This document shows, piece after piece, positions 11,315 through 22,836 of a DNA stretch of 64,000 bases (the first letter of the stretch is position 1; the number at the start of each line of letters is the position of its first letter). The stretch comes from Serinus canaria (lineage: Eukaryota > Chordata > Aves > Passeriformes > Fringillidae). The stretch is taken from assembly GCF_022539315.1 (NCBI RefSeq), contig NC_066342.1, positions 12,707,402 through 12,771,401 on the forward strand, in the 5' to 3' direction. A program made the position numbers and the translations under genes. The notes under the pieces were generated by a model. It saw nothing but the letters and a program-made list of their open reading frames with translations, was not told where the DNA came from and searched no databases.

Positions 11315-12004
11315 TGCCGCGCTGCTGCGTCGAAAGCACTTCTCCCCCCTCCGAGCGGGGGGGGAAGGCGGCCGTGGCTAGCTCGGAGCACAGCAGCAGC
11401 TAGCAGCTAAGGGCATTACCCTGATCCGTCAGGGACGTCCGGGCAGCACTTTGGCAGGACAGCAGCAACAGTATCGAAAGGAGCGGCAAGGCGGAGAAGC
11501 CGGAGAGAAAAGAGGGTCTTAACACGCCCGGTGTAGTCCAATGGTTTTAATGTATCATTTTCTCCACCGCGTCCAGGCGGGAAAAGACGAGACAAAAGGG
11601 GGAGAAGCAGTATATAAAGGGGTGTACAAGAACCAATCGGGAGAAACTGAGGAGGGGAATTCAACATGACTGACAGGGGTGGCAACAAGTGATACACGAA
11701 CGAAGGAGGGGCTCAGGGCACCTGCCCAATCACCCCCTGTGGAAGGGAGAAGTTTCTGGAAGGATGGGGGGTTTCAGGAGATGAACGGGGCTCTGGAGGA
11801 GGGGAAAGGGGCAGTTGCCAGGGGAACGGGGGTGGAGACAAGGGCTTGGCAGCGAGCCCAGACAGGGAGGACACCATTCGAGGGAAAGGGGGAACCAGGA
11901 CTGAACCATCGAACTGGGTATAGGGGGGTAACTGGGGGAAGCATCACAAAACAATACAAAACAGGGAAGATAACTCAATTGGGAACTGAACACACACCAC
12001 AACA
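11315..12004 (-). mobile_element. Antisense solo LTR inside ERVK-1 gag
   Basis: The 690-bp block starts TGCCGCGCTG and ends CACCACAACA. It is flanked by a perfect 6-bp duplication, AACCAG, at 11309-11314 and 12005-12010. It belongs to the same family as 6900-7605, in opposite orientation. Its polyadenylation signal reads ATTAAA instead of AATAAA. Confidence 0.93.
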
Positions 12005-12010
12005 AACCAG

Positions 12011-14075
12011 GATTTTTCTGTAACTGTGTACATGCCTCTTTTTCATGTTATAACCAAAGCAGTCAAAAAATTTAACAAAAGGAGCCTTGATTGCGTAATA
12101 GAGGCAGATGTTCTTTTACATGCTAATGAGTCTGATAACCATCGAAATTCTTCTGTGCGGTCTGCTCCGAAACCTCCTCTCTCTCTTCCGTCTACGGGAT
12201 CCACGTTGCCCTCTCCCTCTCCGCATATTCCCTCGACTGCGGAAAAAACCAGCTCTACCTCTGAGAGGGAGGCTGCACCTCTCGCCTCCTCAACTGGGGC
12301 TCAGCTCGTTGTCGCGGGGACCCCTTTTTCCCCTCCTGTCCTTTTCTCGGCTTCCCACACATCCGCTCCTCCTTCCCTTGCACTAGAGCCCCCTCCTCCA
12401 CCTCCCCCCCCCTCCTCCCGCCTCTCTTCCTGTTCCCCCCACCCCCAGGCCCGCGTTCCTCCCCTCCCCCCCCTTCCGCCTCGGTCGTGCCATTATCGAT
12501 CCAAGGTTCAAACGCGAGTTCCCCTCCTCCATCCAGCCTACCGGCGGTGGCAGGACGTTCCCCGTTCCCCGGGGTGCAGCCATGCCCCATGTGCAGCAAT
12601 TGCATTCAAGCGGTCACATACTGATCTGGCTGTCCCCCCGCCCCCGCCTACCTCTTGTCCCCACCCTCATGTTACCCAATCCTCCTCCCACTCTCAATGC
12701 AGCCCCTGCGTTATCTCCGGGACCCCCCATGGTGTCACCCCCCCCCCTCATGTCTGTGTTTGCTGTGGTGCCACTCCAGTTTCAAGTGACTCCCTCTGGC
12801 CAAACGCCTAGTGCTTCATCACAAAATACAAAGCTTTTGAATAAACCGGCTTCTAAGAGCTGCAAAAAGCACAGGCCACGGTCTGCCCGCCCTAACTCCT
12901 CATTGGAGAATTACAGCAGTGCTAGTGACTCGGACTCTGATTCGTTGCAAATTGATCCTTGGGCTTTAATTAAAATAGAGGCGACCAAGGCAGGCGATTG
13001 GCAGATGGCAGAAAAAATAAACGCCTTCCCTGTAGAATATAGACAGGGGAGGAACGGAGGAGAGTCTGCAATTAAGATGTGGAGGCCTAACTCAAATAAG
13101 GAACTTGTACAATTAAGAAATATAGCTAAAGAACACGGTAGAGGCTCACATATTTTTAGAAATTTCTTAGAAGCTATGTTCTCAGCACATGTTTTGCTTC
13201 CACACAATATTAAAATCATATTGCATTGCCTGCTTTCGCCAGCTGAATACATGTTATGGGAAAGGCATTGGAAAAAACAATTAAAAACATTATCGGACTC
13301 TTATTCAGCAGATGCTGATAAAACAAATTTTACGGTAGAACAGCTGGCTGGGGAAGGTGAGTTACGGAAACCAGCTGACCAGCTTGAAACATTGAATAAG
13401 GATGCTCTCCAAGATGTGGCACTTGCAGCAAAAACCTCTTTGTTAATTAGCAATGATGAATCTATGCCTAGTTGTCATTTTTCTACTATTAAGCAAGGAG
13501 CAGATGAAAGTTTTATCAAATTTGTGGACAGACTTAAAGATGCTTTGGAAAAACAGTTAGAGAGTCCAGAGGCAAGAAAGGAACTGTTATGTAAGCTTGC
13601 CATGAGTAACTTAAATGAAAAACGTAAAACAATCCTGAGGTCTCTACCTATAGATACAGACCCTACCATAGAGCAAATGCTGGAATGTTGTACACGCCAC
13701 TTGTCCACTGATAATACAGTGGCCCAAGCTGTTGCTGAGGGCATTGCTGAAGGTGTTTCTGGTGCATATGCAGTAATAGCCTCTAAAGAACAGGCTCGAT
13801 GCTATCACTGTGGTAACGTAGGTCAATATATCAAGAATTGTCCAAAAGGGACACCTCCCCAATATCCTCGTTACAACTATCAAAGACCCCAATATCAGCA
13901 CCACTACCAACAGCATCTGGGAAATGCCCCGCGCAGCCCGGTGGAGCCCTGGGCTATGACAACAAATCAAAGGCCACCCAGATCCAACCACGCTCCATCT
14001 CCGGAGGTCCAGGACCACAGGAGGAGGTTCCAACACACGACACGATCCAGATGGGAACCTGTCGCCAACTGGTAA
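12011..14075 (+). pseudogene. gag: ERVK-1 gag: proline-rich region, capsid, nucleocapsid
   Basis: Two overlapping frames cover it. 12026-12811 encodes a proline/serine-rich linker (long proline run near 12390). 12582-14075 encodes capsid and nucleocapsid. The capsid major homology region is at 13491-13560 (QGADESFIKFVDRL). One zinc knuckle is at 13800-13841, C-x2-C-x4-Q-x4-C, with the expected His replaced by Gln. A Tyr/Gln/Pro-rich tail follows. The frame change between the two parts and the upstream LTR show that gag is dead. No second knuckle was seen. Confidence 0.88.
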
Positions 14076-14104
14076 CTGCTTTGTCTACTGACTTTAAAAA
14101 TTAG

Positions 14105-14713
14105 AAGGTTTATCTTGTTCCTACAGGCAGATATGGACCAAAAGGTACTCCTTCTGTCATCTTAATTATAGGTGATTCTCTCAATAGCCCAAAAGAAATT
14201 TTTGTTGTTCTAGAAGTGGAAACAATGCTCCCAGGACAAGAGATTCTCGTCCGGGTGTGTTGCACGGACTTAACATTTTTTCTTTCAAAGGGAACTCCAA
14301 TCGCGCAAGCCTTTCTACTCCCAAAAAATCACAGGGAACAGGTTCCTCTCAACCCTACAGCAATGTGGGCACATGTTGTGGGTCCAAGCAAGCCTACCAT
14401 CGAGTGCGGCCTTAACTACAAAGGGGAGAGGATCCACCTACCGGGAATGCTGGACACCGGTGCTGACGTTACCATCATCGCTCGCTCAGACTGGCCTTCA
14501 CACTGGGACCTACAACCCGTCACAGGCATGATTTCGGGAATTGGTGGGGCTACTGTATCCATGCGAAGCAAGAACAACATCCTCGTCAAAGGGCCTGAAG
14601 GCAAGCTGGCAACCATCCGCCCATTTGTGGTAAGGGCTCCAATCACCCTTTGGGGCAGAGATGTTCTATCCCAATGGGGTGCTACCCTTCGCATTCCCAC
14701 TCCGGATTTTTAA
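14105..14713 (+). pseudogene. pro: ERVK-1 dUTPase-like remnant and aspartic protease
   Basis: An open frame runs from 14216 to 14713. The first part ends in a GTPIAQAFLLP-type block, like the C-terminal end of retroviral dUTPase domains, which precede protease in betaretroviruses. The protease shows LDTGAD at about 14449-14466 and GRDVLSQWG near its end. Both belong to the usual aspartic protease fold. Upstream, 14105-14215 is in-frame interrupted. It would normally be reached by frameshifting from gag. Confidence 0.8.
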
Positions 14714-17458
14714 TTGGGGCCACTGAGGCACGTAGACTACCTCGCCTAACCTGGAAATGCCATAAACCAATCTGGACCCCTCGGTGGCCCCTCTCTGATG
14801 TAAAGCTGCGTGCATTACAAGATCTGGTAAAGGAGCAGCTCGACAAAGGTCACATCGTAGAGTCTACCAGCCCTTGGAACTCTCCAGTCTTCGTACTACC
14901 TAAACCTGGAACTGGCAGGTGGAGGCTGCTCCAAGACCTTCGCAAGATCAACGAGGTCGTCGAGGACAGGGGATCTCTCCAGCCTGGCCTGCCCTCCCCA
15001 TCGATGCTGCCTAGAGACTGGTCACTTGCTATCATAGATATTAAGGACTGTTTCTTCAGCATTACGCTACATCCAAAAGATGCTGAAAAATTTGCATTTT
15101 CTGTACCTTCTCTCAACAAAGAGGCCCCACTCAAAAGATATCATTGGCACTTTCTTCCTCAAGGTTTAAAAGTCTCTCCGACTATATGCCAGTGGTATGT
15201 TGCTCACATTTTGTCACCAGTTCGAGAACTATTTCCACGAGCTATCATCTACCACTATATGGATGATATTTTAGTTTGTGCATCCGATAAGGGTTACTTA
15301 GAAGAAGCGATCAAAACAACCATTGAAACCATAGTAAAGGCAGGATTTGAGATTCGTGAGGACAAAATACAGTACACCAACCCATGGACCTACCTTGGAG
15401 TCCAGATCCGGGAAAGGACAATCGTACCCCAGCAGCTCTCCATATGAGACGACCCAAAAACCCTGAGAGACTTACACAGCTTATGCGGATCTATCAACTG
15501 GGTTCGTCTTTTGCTGGGTTTAACTACAGAAGATCTTGCACCCCTGTTCAACCTTCTTTGTGGCAGCAAGGACCTGGACTCTCCATGCACTCTCACAACA
15601 GAAGCCCGAGGTTCCATCATCAAGGTCCAGGAAGCCCTATCCTCTCGCAAGGCTCATCGCTTCGAGCCCAGCCTGCATTTCCAGTTCGTCGTCCTGGGAA
15701 AAGCACCTTGATTCCATGGACTGATTTTCCAATGGGACTCTCAGCTTCAAGACCCTTTGCTGATTCTGGAATGGATTTTTACTAGCAACCAAACTACAAA
15801 GACAATTACCACCTACCAGGAAATCATGGCACATTTAATAAAAAAGGCTAGAACTTGCCTCCGCTCTCTTGCAGGGTGTGACTTCAACTGCATTTACTTG
15901 CCAATAACCATTGAGGACTTGGAGGATTTGCTCCAAACCAATGAAAGTCTCCAGTTTGCCCTAGACAGTTATACAGGCCAAATTTCAGTTCAGTTCCTAA
16001 AACACAAACTTTTTAATGAATCTTTTCATCTGACCCCAAAATCAGTTCAAAGTAGGAATCCTCTCAAAGCTCTAACCGTCTTTACAGATGGTTCAGGGTC
16101 ATCCCACAAGTCTGTTATGACATGGATGGACCCTCAAACAGAAAAATGGGAATCTGACATTTAGATAGTGGAAGGATCTCCACAAACTGCGGAGTTAGCA
16201 GCTGCTGTTAGAGCTTTTGAAAGATTCAAAGATGAACCTTTTAATCTGGTTACAGATTCAGCTTATGTTGCGGGTATAGCTATGAGAGCAGAACATGCTC
16301 TTCTCAAAGAGGTTTCCAATCCAACGTTGTACCAATTGATGTCTAAATAAATTTACTTAATTTCCCACAGAAAGCAACCTTACCATATAATGCATGTGAG
16401 GTCCCACACTGACCTCCCAGGTTTCATTGCAGATGGGAACAGGAGAGTGGATGCATTAGCCATGGCAGTACAAACTGCTAATGTGCCTAACATCTTTGCC
16501 CAGGCAAAGTTGTCACATGTGTTTTTCATCAAAATGTACCTGGCCTTGTCAGAATGTTCAAACTTTCAAAAGATCAAGCAAAAGCTATTGTTGCTACATG
16601 TCTGAACTGTCAAAGCTATCAGATACCATCCATGGGGATGGGAGTCAATCCCTGAGGTCTGAACAGTTGCCAGTTGTGGCAGACAGATGTGACTCATTTC
16701 ACACCTTTTGGAAGGTCAAAATACGTGCATGTATCCGTCGACATGTTTTCAGGAGCAGTATTTGCCTCATCGCGTCCAGGAGAAACTGCACAGCATGCAA
16801 TAAAACATTTTCTCCTTGCCTTTGCCACCCTAGGGGTACCAAAGGAGATCAAAACAGATAATGGACCTGCCTATACTTCTCGCAAGTTAAAGGGCTTTTT
16901 CAGTGACTGGGGCATAGCACACAAGACAGCCATACCTGTAAACCCCACAGGACAATCCATCTTGGAAAGAACGCATCAAACCCTAAAAAGAGTCCTCAAT
17001 CAACAGAACTTAGACATGAGTGTCAAATCTCCAGTGGAAAGTCTTTGCAAGGCTCTCTATGTCATCATCTTCCTGAACTGTACAGCATCAGAGCCTGACC
17101 CACCAGTATTTCGCCATTTTGCTAATTCAACGCAAGCAAAGCTGAGAAACCACCTGTACTCGTGAAAGACCCTGAACCACACCAAATCTCTGGACCTTGC
17201 CAGCTAATTTCCTGGGCTCGAGGATATGCGTGTGTGCAACTACCCTCTGGTCCAAGATGGTACCCAGGAAAAAATATAAAACCGTACCTAGGCACTGCAA
17301 ACACAATGAAAGATGGCAAGAATTCTCCTGAGACAAACACAGATCCTCCGAAAAATCAAACCAGTTCTGCCTGGAGACGAAGACGTCGCCGAATACCCAC
17401 AAAGAGAAGAACAGATTGCCCCATCACGAGACAGCAGACAAAAAAGAAAGCTGAATAA
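14650..17458 (+). pseudogene. pol: ERVK-1 pol: RT, RNase H, integrase
   Basis: Reverse transcriptase runs from 14650 and has YMDD at 15256-15267. An in-frame TGA at 15445-15447 breaks it, and further stops follow. RNase H has FTDGS at 16081, a Glu in TAELAA, VTDSAY at about 16249 and a terminal Asp in RRVDALA. There are stops at 16162-16164 and 16348-16350. Integrase is frameshifted in its N-terminus. Its core keeps D (16686-16688), D (16857-16859) and E (16965-16967), with the D-x35-E spacing. The last open stretch (17162-17458) ends in an Arg-rich run at 17372-17416. All catalytic residues survive, but the frame does not. Confidence 0.93.
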
Positions 17459-17699
17459 CATTCTGCTGCATTAAATTATAGCTAGCCTGAACACAAAAGT
17501 GTACTCTGAACTATATGTTGTTACCTATTATATACCTCAAAAACCCTATTATCCCCTTTTCCTTGACTCCTTTTCCATACCCCTTAATCTTATCCCTCTT
17601 CTTTAGCTTAGAAAAAATAAAAAAGGGGGGAGGAGGGAAAGGAATAGTGAAAAGAACAAAGGAGTTAGCCCTCCCCTCCCACTATAAAGATAACAAATT

Positions 17700-18995
17700 T
17701 TGCTTATATTCCCTATCAGAAGCCCTATTCCTGTCCAAAGATGAAAAATATCTCCGTTGGTGCTGTCCTCACTGCTGCCTGGATGTGCTTCACCGTACCG
17801 CAGTGCCTTCGGCTGGATTAGTCCACAGCCTAGCCATAATGTTTGGGTAACCTTAGCAAAGACATTAAAACAGGATCATCTGTGTTTATCCATGGGAAGC
17901 ACTGATAACCCACTTTCCACATGTCTAGTAGGGATTCCCTTTGTAGCAGATGATTGGCCTGTCTATAACTCAGAGCTCCTCCGCACCACAGGTAAGAGAC
18001 CCAATTTGGCAGATACTTGGGACGAGTGGACAAAAATGCTGCCTAATGCTTTAGATGAACCCCAAGAATTGGATCTGCTGGGGTCCTCCAAGGCCGCATA
18101 CTGTGTCAAATTTTACTTTAGATACCCGAAAAACAATTGGCCAGAAATCGATCAGACAAAAAACACATTTGAAAAGACATATCACCCATTAACAAAGCCT
18201 GTAAGTATCCAGACTGGTGTAATTACACTGCTCGTGTGATATCTGTGTCCTCTCTCCACCCTAAAGTATTACCCAAGGGTACATTTCTCATCTGTGGTGA
18301 CAGAGTTTGGGCTGGGATCCCCTCCTGACTACAGGGAGGTCCCTGTACACTTGGAAAACTTTCTACTCTTACTCCAAACATCACACTGTTACATAATTGG
18401 AGAAAAGATAGTGAATCAAAACGCCACAAAAGATCCTACACTGAATTTGATGAAAATTGCGATCCCAAATTATACGATTGGAACAAACCCAAAAAGATTG
18501 CTGTCTCCCTATTCCTACCCTGGGTAGCTGCAGCTAAAGCCCTCGGTGAAATAAATCACCTTGGGTGCTGGCTCAGTAAACAAGCTAACGCTACATCTGC
18601 TGCCCTGAGCGATCTCCTAAAGGAAGATGATACCACAAGACATGCTTCTCTCCAGAATCGAGCTGCAATTGACTTCCTGCTGCTTGCCCACGGACACAGT
18701 TGTGAAGACTTTGAATGGATGTGCTGCTTCAATCTCTCTTCACTCTCGGAATCCATCCACACGAACTTCCAGAAACTGAAAGATCTCGTGAAGAACTTGA
18801 AAGTAGAAAAACCCCAGACTGGGTTAATTACCTTTTTGGTCAATGGGGATTAACTGGATGGGTTGCATCCTTGGTTAAGGGAATGTTGTGGATTTTCCTT
18901 GTAGTTGTTATTGTATTAGCTATGTTCTCATGCCTTGTTCACTGTTTTAAAAGAACCATAGGGAATGTCTTTTTTCTAAAAACAGAAAGTGGAGT
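17700..18995 (+). pseudogene. env: ERVK-1 env: gamma/alpha-type surface and transmembrane parts
   Basis: A signal-peptide-like start lies near 17740. The surface part includes VWVTLAKTL and a CLSMGST...CLVGIP block (open frame 17757-18239). The transmembrane part has a C-x6-CC motif (Cys codons at 18701, 18722 and 18725) following a helical region (RAAIDFLLLAHG) at the position of the so-called immunosuppressive segment of gamma/alpha-type envelopes. A stop cuts it near 18850, before a hydrophobic membrane segment. Frameshifts separate the parts. This envelope type differs from classical betaretrovirus env, implying an old exchange. Confidence 0.85.
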
Positions 18996-19555
18996 TGTAG
19001 CAGGCACAGGGCCGGCTACGGCTCCATGGAGGAATGTTTAGAGATAGGTATTTGCTGAGTCATAGGAATTGAACCAGAAGTCCTCACTCTGGTCCTCCAG
19101 GCCTGCTTATCTCTCTGTGACCCCATAGGCTAGTTTCCCTAACCCTTAGAATTGGTCAGTTTCCAATCCCCCCTAACCCTATAAAAGGGGCTGTCTTGGC
19201 CCATTTTGTCTGAAGAGCTGCATTCGGACCCTTCGCAAAACCCTCAGAATAAACCATCGGGGAACAGCCGATGCCCCTTCTCCTCTCTCCTTTGACTGCC
19301 TTCCTAGAAGCCATGGCCAGCCAGAGCCTCTAGCAAACTAAAGAGCTGAAACCATAAAAGAGCTGATATCACTAAGTGCTGACAATCACTGAGCTTGCTA
19401 AGAGGCCACGGCTGTATGGTAGTCTGGCCTAGGGCACTCAGCCCCCGAAGGGCTGAGGTATCCGGCCTTAAGACTGCTTGCCTGGGGCGCTCTGACCCTA
19501 CGGGGAGTCCGCCATCCGGCTAAAAAGCTAGCCCCTGTGGCTTCATTATTTTACA
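18996..19555 (+). mobile_element. 3' LTR of ERVK-1
   Basis: It runs from TGTAGCAGGC to TTTTACA, with TATAAAAG at 19180-19187 and AATAAA at 19248-19253. The purine-rich run 'aacagaaagtggagt' precedes it and may be the polypurine tract. It is followed by the TSD GACTGA. It matches the 5' LTR except for about 35-40 differences, many of them C/T or G/A. Confidence 0.95.
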
Positions 19556-19561
19556 GACTGA

Positions 19562-20255
19562 GGAAGACCCTGCGCCGTCAGGGAGAGAAGAAGAAGACCT
19601 CTGTTCCCAGAGATGAAGATGATTTTAGAGATAGATTAAGAGAGCCTTTGCTTTTGAACAGTTCATCTTTAAAACAGTACCCCAAAAGTTGACATGGCCC
19701 ATGAACACAGTTGTGGGAAAAGTTGTGGAAATAGGAGGGATGTCACGATTGCAGATTTCCCCTGGTGGTTGCTATTTGTGAAAATTTAAAGCCACAAGAG
19801 AACTGATTTCTTGTGGAGAAGTCTCCATAACATTAACAAGAGGGACTTCTCTCCCTAAGTGAACTGAAGAAAGACTATTCTAGAGGTGGCAAACTGACTG
19901 AAAATTTTAGGTTTTGTCTCTTTACATTGTCAGTGGGAAAGAAAAGGTTGTAAGGGGACGAGGAGTGTCCTGAAGGGTACTGTTAATAAATTTTTCTTTA
20001 TACCCATTTAAAGTTTTGAGCCTGCTTTGCCTTTCTCCGAATCCTACCTCACAGCAGGAAAAGAGTAAGTACATTCTAGGGAGTACACTGGTGTTTGGCC
20101 AGCACTGAACCCACCACAGTCTTTTCTCCTGGTTCTTATCTAGCCTCATGAAACTTTAGTTAAATTTTTTCTCTCCTCTACCCATCTGTGGCAGGGGAGG
20201 ATGAGTGAGCAGCTTTTTTGGGTGCCTGGTGTTTGGCCAGTGTCAAACCATGACA
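19562..20255 (+). mobile_element. Right half of the long ERVL-type LTR
   Basis: It begins right after the ERVK-1 TSD and ends GTCAAACCATGACA, the same end as the LTR at 29413-30657. AATAAA is at about 19985-19990. The 'gagcctgctttgc' and 'cctacctcacag' blocks are shared with 30555-30595. Together with 9222-10168 it would be one LTR of about 1.6 kb. Confidence 0.75.
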
Positions 20256-20335
20256 GTGATGTACCTGCACAACCAGGTTCTCCACCTGGGCAGTAATATC
20301 TTGCCACAATTCAGCAGCCCAGATGGGTTTACCCC
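20256..20335 (-). pseudogene. pol: Antisense ERVL RNase H fragment
   Basis: Minus-strand translation gives GKPIWAAELWQDI, matching the GKPIWAADEWKDI block of ERVL-1. It is the direct continuation of the 8889-9221 fragment across the inserted long LTR. Confidence 0.75.
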
Positions 20336-20780
20336 TGTGAGAAACGACTGTTCACTTTTTAAAATTTTAGAGGTTTATTAAACCTTAACAAAAAATACAA
20401 CAAAAGGACTAAATAAGGAAAAATTACAGCCCTGGGGGCCCCCATGACTATCAGCCACGTGCTCGTGCTCGTCTTTAAGGTGGATGCTCTGCCTTTTATA
20501 CCTCTAGCCTTTCCTAAAGTCTTGTCAGTTGACTCCTTCCTTTCCATCTAGTGATGGAGATCACTTTCTTACATCTTGATTGGAAGTCAGGTATTGCTAT
20601 AGTAACAAGCCAACCCTCCCCAAATTCCCCGACTACCAAGGCCATCCCATGATAACAATGCAAGGCGGGGAGGACACATTACAGTAACATAACTATACAT
20701 CTACAAAACTTCTTTTAACATACATATAATGTTCACCCCTTAATTGTGAGAGCAAACCATCCCATTACTGATCTATAACA
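20336..20780 (-). mobile_element. Antisense ERVL-type LTR
   Basis: The 445-bp block starts TGTGAGAAAC and ends TATAACA, with a reverse polyadenylation signal near 20373. Its family includes 35076-35522 and 52008-52561. The host ERVL RNase H continues on both sides. A clean TSD is not present (GGGGT versus a one-change match at the other side). Confidence 0.85.
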
Positions 20781-21005
20781 TCCCTATACTGCCAGTTATT
20801 CTGCTTCCACTGCAGCAACCACCCTCACAGGGCATTTGAGACCATCCATGAATCAATACAAAGTATTGGCCATTTCTCTCGTTCAGCAATGTCTAAAGAC
20901 AGCTGGATGGCTTTCACCTCTGCAAACTGATTCGCGTTCTCCTTCAGCAGTTTCTGCAACTTGTTGTAGAGGTGAAACAAAGGGCAGAAACAAGGGATTT
21001 AAGAC
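20781..21005 (-). pseudogene. pol: Antisense ERVL RNase H fragment (core)
   Basis: Minus-strand reading includes DIAEREKWP and IDSWMV followed by a W-x2-NWQYRG block. These match the RNase H core of ERVL-1 (DIAEREKWPRLYLYTDSWMV). The Thr of TDS reads Ile, and there are stops. Confidence 0.75.
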
Positions 21006-21289
21006 TCCACAGCTATAGTCTGTGGGGTGAACATTCCTAATAACAGCTCTGGCCAGCAGTTGGGGACATATGGGTATTTATTCGCCAAGAATGTCCAAAG
21101 AAACAAAGACTCACAGTGTTGAAGGTTAGGATTTTTCCTTTTTTTTTTCTTTCTCTCAGGGATATTTGTCCCATTTGTTGTCTAAGAGATGATCATGACC
21201 AGTATTTAGGAAACAAAAGAAGCGGCTAAGGAGGAGGGGAAGGGTACAGCTGGCTACTCTCTTAGCTGGGGGGTTTTTCTCTTGGGGGA
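21006..21289. other. Unclassified spacer
   Basis: It may contain the decayed upstream end of the antisense ERVL pol. A T-rich run is near 21137. Nothing else could be supported. Confidence 0.3.
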
Positions 21290-21745
21290 TGTTTTGCGGA
21301 GATAATCAAAACTCCACAACTTTGTGAAAGTTGTGAAGCCGGTATGTTTATTACAGCGCTGGACGCATGTGGGAATCGTTCCCCTAAAATGGCATGCGTG
21401 CCCCTGGGATCTTCAGGTCCCTTTTTATCCGCCTCCCCAAATACATATGCATACAATTTCACAATAGGTTCATACATATTCATTTTTCAAACTTCATGCG
21501 ACATTTAGCGCTAGTTCTTCTTTATCAGACAGAATTCCTAGGTTAGATTGACCTGCCCCCCTCAGCAGTCTCTGTCTCTTCCCCCTTATCTCTGTCCTTC
21601 ACTGAAGAAGTTTCTCTGAGCCCAGGCTTTTGCAAGAACAGGCAGTCAGACTAAATAGCTATGGTTTCAAACTAAAGACTTAAAGATGTACATTTTGCCT
21701 AAATCAAAATGGATTTCTACCCTGGAAAATTTCTACTCTGTCTCA
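21290..21745 (-). mobile_element. Antisense ERV1-type LTR
   Basis: The 456-bp block is the reverse of the 5' LTR of ERV1-A (35688-36170). The shared ends are TGAGACAGAGTAG on one side and 'acaaagttgtggagttt' on the other. No TSD could be read. Confidence 0.8.
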
Positions 21746-22264
21746 GAAGTGCAGAGATACTTTGAGATTTTGGCTGGAGGGTGAGGAGCTGGGCTCTGCT
21801 CCTCACTCACTCTCTCGTTCTTGGATTGGAGGGGAACAGCCGAGTTCCTGCTTCCGTGGAGAGAATTCGCTGCCACCATGGAGTCCAGCCCTTCACTGTT
21901 TCTTCCTTACTGTGGATGCCCCTTTGCTTGTAAGAGTGGCTGTAAACTGGGACCTTAACACCCGATCACACTGGAAAGAACCCTCACCATCTACTTAGGT
22001 GCCTCAGGGGAAAACCTGGAACCCCGAACCCCTCCCTCTTCCTGGAGGGCGTGTCTCCCAGCTGCGTATGGCAGCTGCTTGCAGAAGCCCAGCTGCCACT
22101 GCCGAGCCCCACTGTCTTCTGCTGCTGTTTCAGGGCTTCTTGCTATATTTTAACCAGACTCCCGGGCACCCTGCGGCTTCTGGCACAGCCACAGAGTTTC
22201 TGCTAAATTTTGTTTGCCACCCCCATGAAATTGAGGTTTTGGGGGTTTGCTTAAGTTAGCAATA
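21746..22264 (+). mobile_element. ERVL-related LTR/leader sequence, left piece
   Basis: GC-rich non-coding sequence with short frames (21762-21998 and 21999-22259) that show no domain. Its text resembles the 5' regions of songbird ERVLs. It probably continues at 22837 after an inserted LTR. Confidence 0.45.
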
Positions 22265-22836
22265 TGAATTAAGCATTTAAATTTTAGCTTGTAGAATTGT
22301 GTGTTGAATTTTAACCTTTTACTTAAGAAACTTCTGCCATGGTACAAAGGGCATAGGAAAATGCAAATTTCTGAAGCTTTTTGTGATAAAGAACAATACC
22401 AGGAGAAGACCAAGGAATGCAAGAAACCTAGATAAAGGGGCTCCTCTGTCTCCAAGCTGATCAAAATCGACAGACGTACTCAGATAAGCACCAAGGGACC
22501 AAAGCGCACATGCAAAGAAGAAAAGTTCAAAAGTTCAACCATGAGGAAGACCACCCAAAGACTCCCCTACAACCACCACTGTGAACAGTGCATGCTCAGA
22601 AGGGCATGGATCTACTTACCATGCGAGGCAAGGACAGGCGGGGCCAGGGGTTGAATATGCATGGCAAGGTTGTGCAATGTAATGTATATGAAACACCTTC
22701 ATGAATAAAGATGTGGGTCAGACCGAGGCTCGAGCACAAGTTTTCATGAAAGCTATCTCGCTTGTGCGGGGTGCTGACAATACATACCCACTTCATAACT
22801 ACATCAGGTTGTGGAGTCTATTTATTCCGCGTATCA
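22265..22836 (+). mobile_element. ERV1-type LTR
   Basis: It begins TGAATTAAGC and ends CGCGTATCA, with AATAAA at 22704-22709. Its last 30 bases ('gttgtggagtctattt') resemble the U5 end of the ERV1-A LTR. Ends are approximate and no TSD was found. Confidence 0.6.

Larger units (their letters stand above)
10163..19561 (+). mobile_element. ERVK-1: complete betaretrovirus-like provirus
   Basis: The provirus has two LTRs (10169-10730 and 18996-19555) and a perfect 6-bp TSD, GACTGA, at 10163-10168 and 19556-19561. Order inside is leader, gag, dUTPase-like/protease, pol, env. A 6-bp TSD and a dUTPase-like/protease block before pol fit ERVK. The LTRs differ at roughly 35-40 of about 560 positions by eye. 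Gag carries an antisense solo LTR. All genes have stops or frameshifts, so it is not replication-competent as it stands. Confidence 0.95.

Noticed and set aside
12255..12605. 116-codon minus-strand frame
   Set aside because: It is a shadow of the proline-rich gag linker, caused by biased composition.
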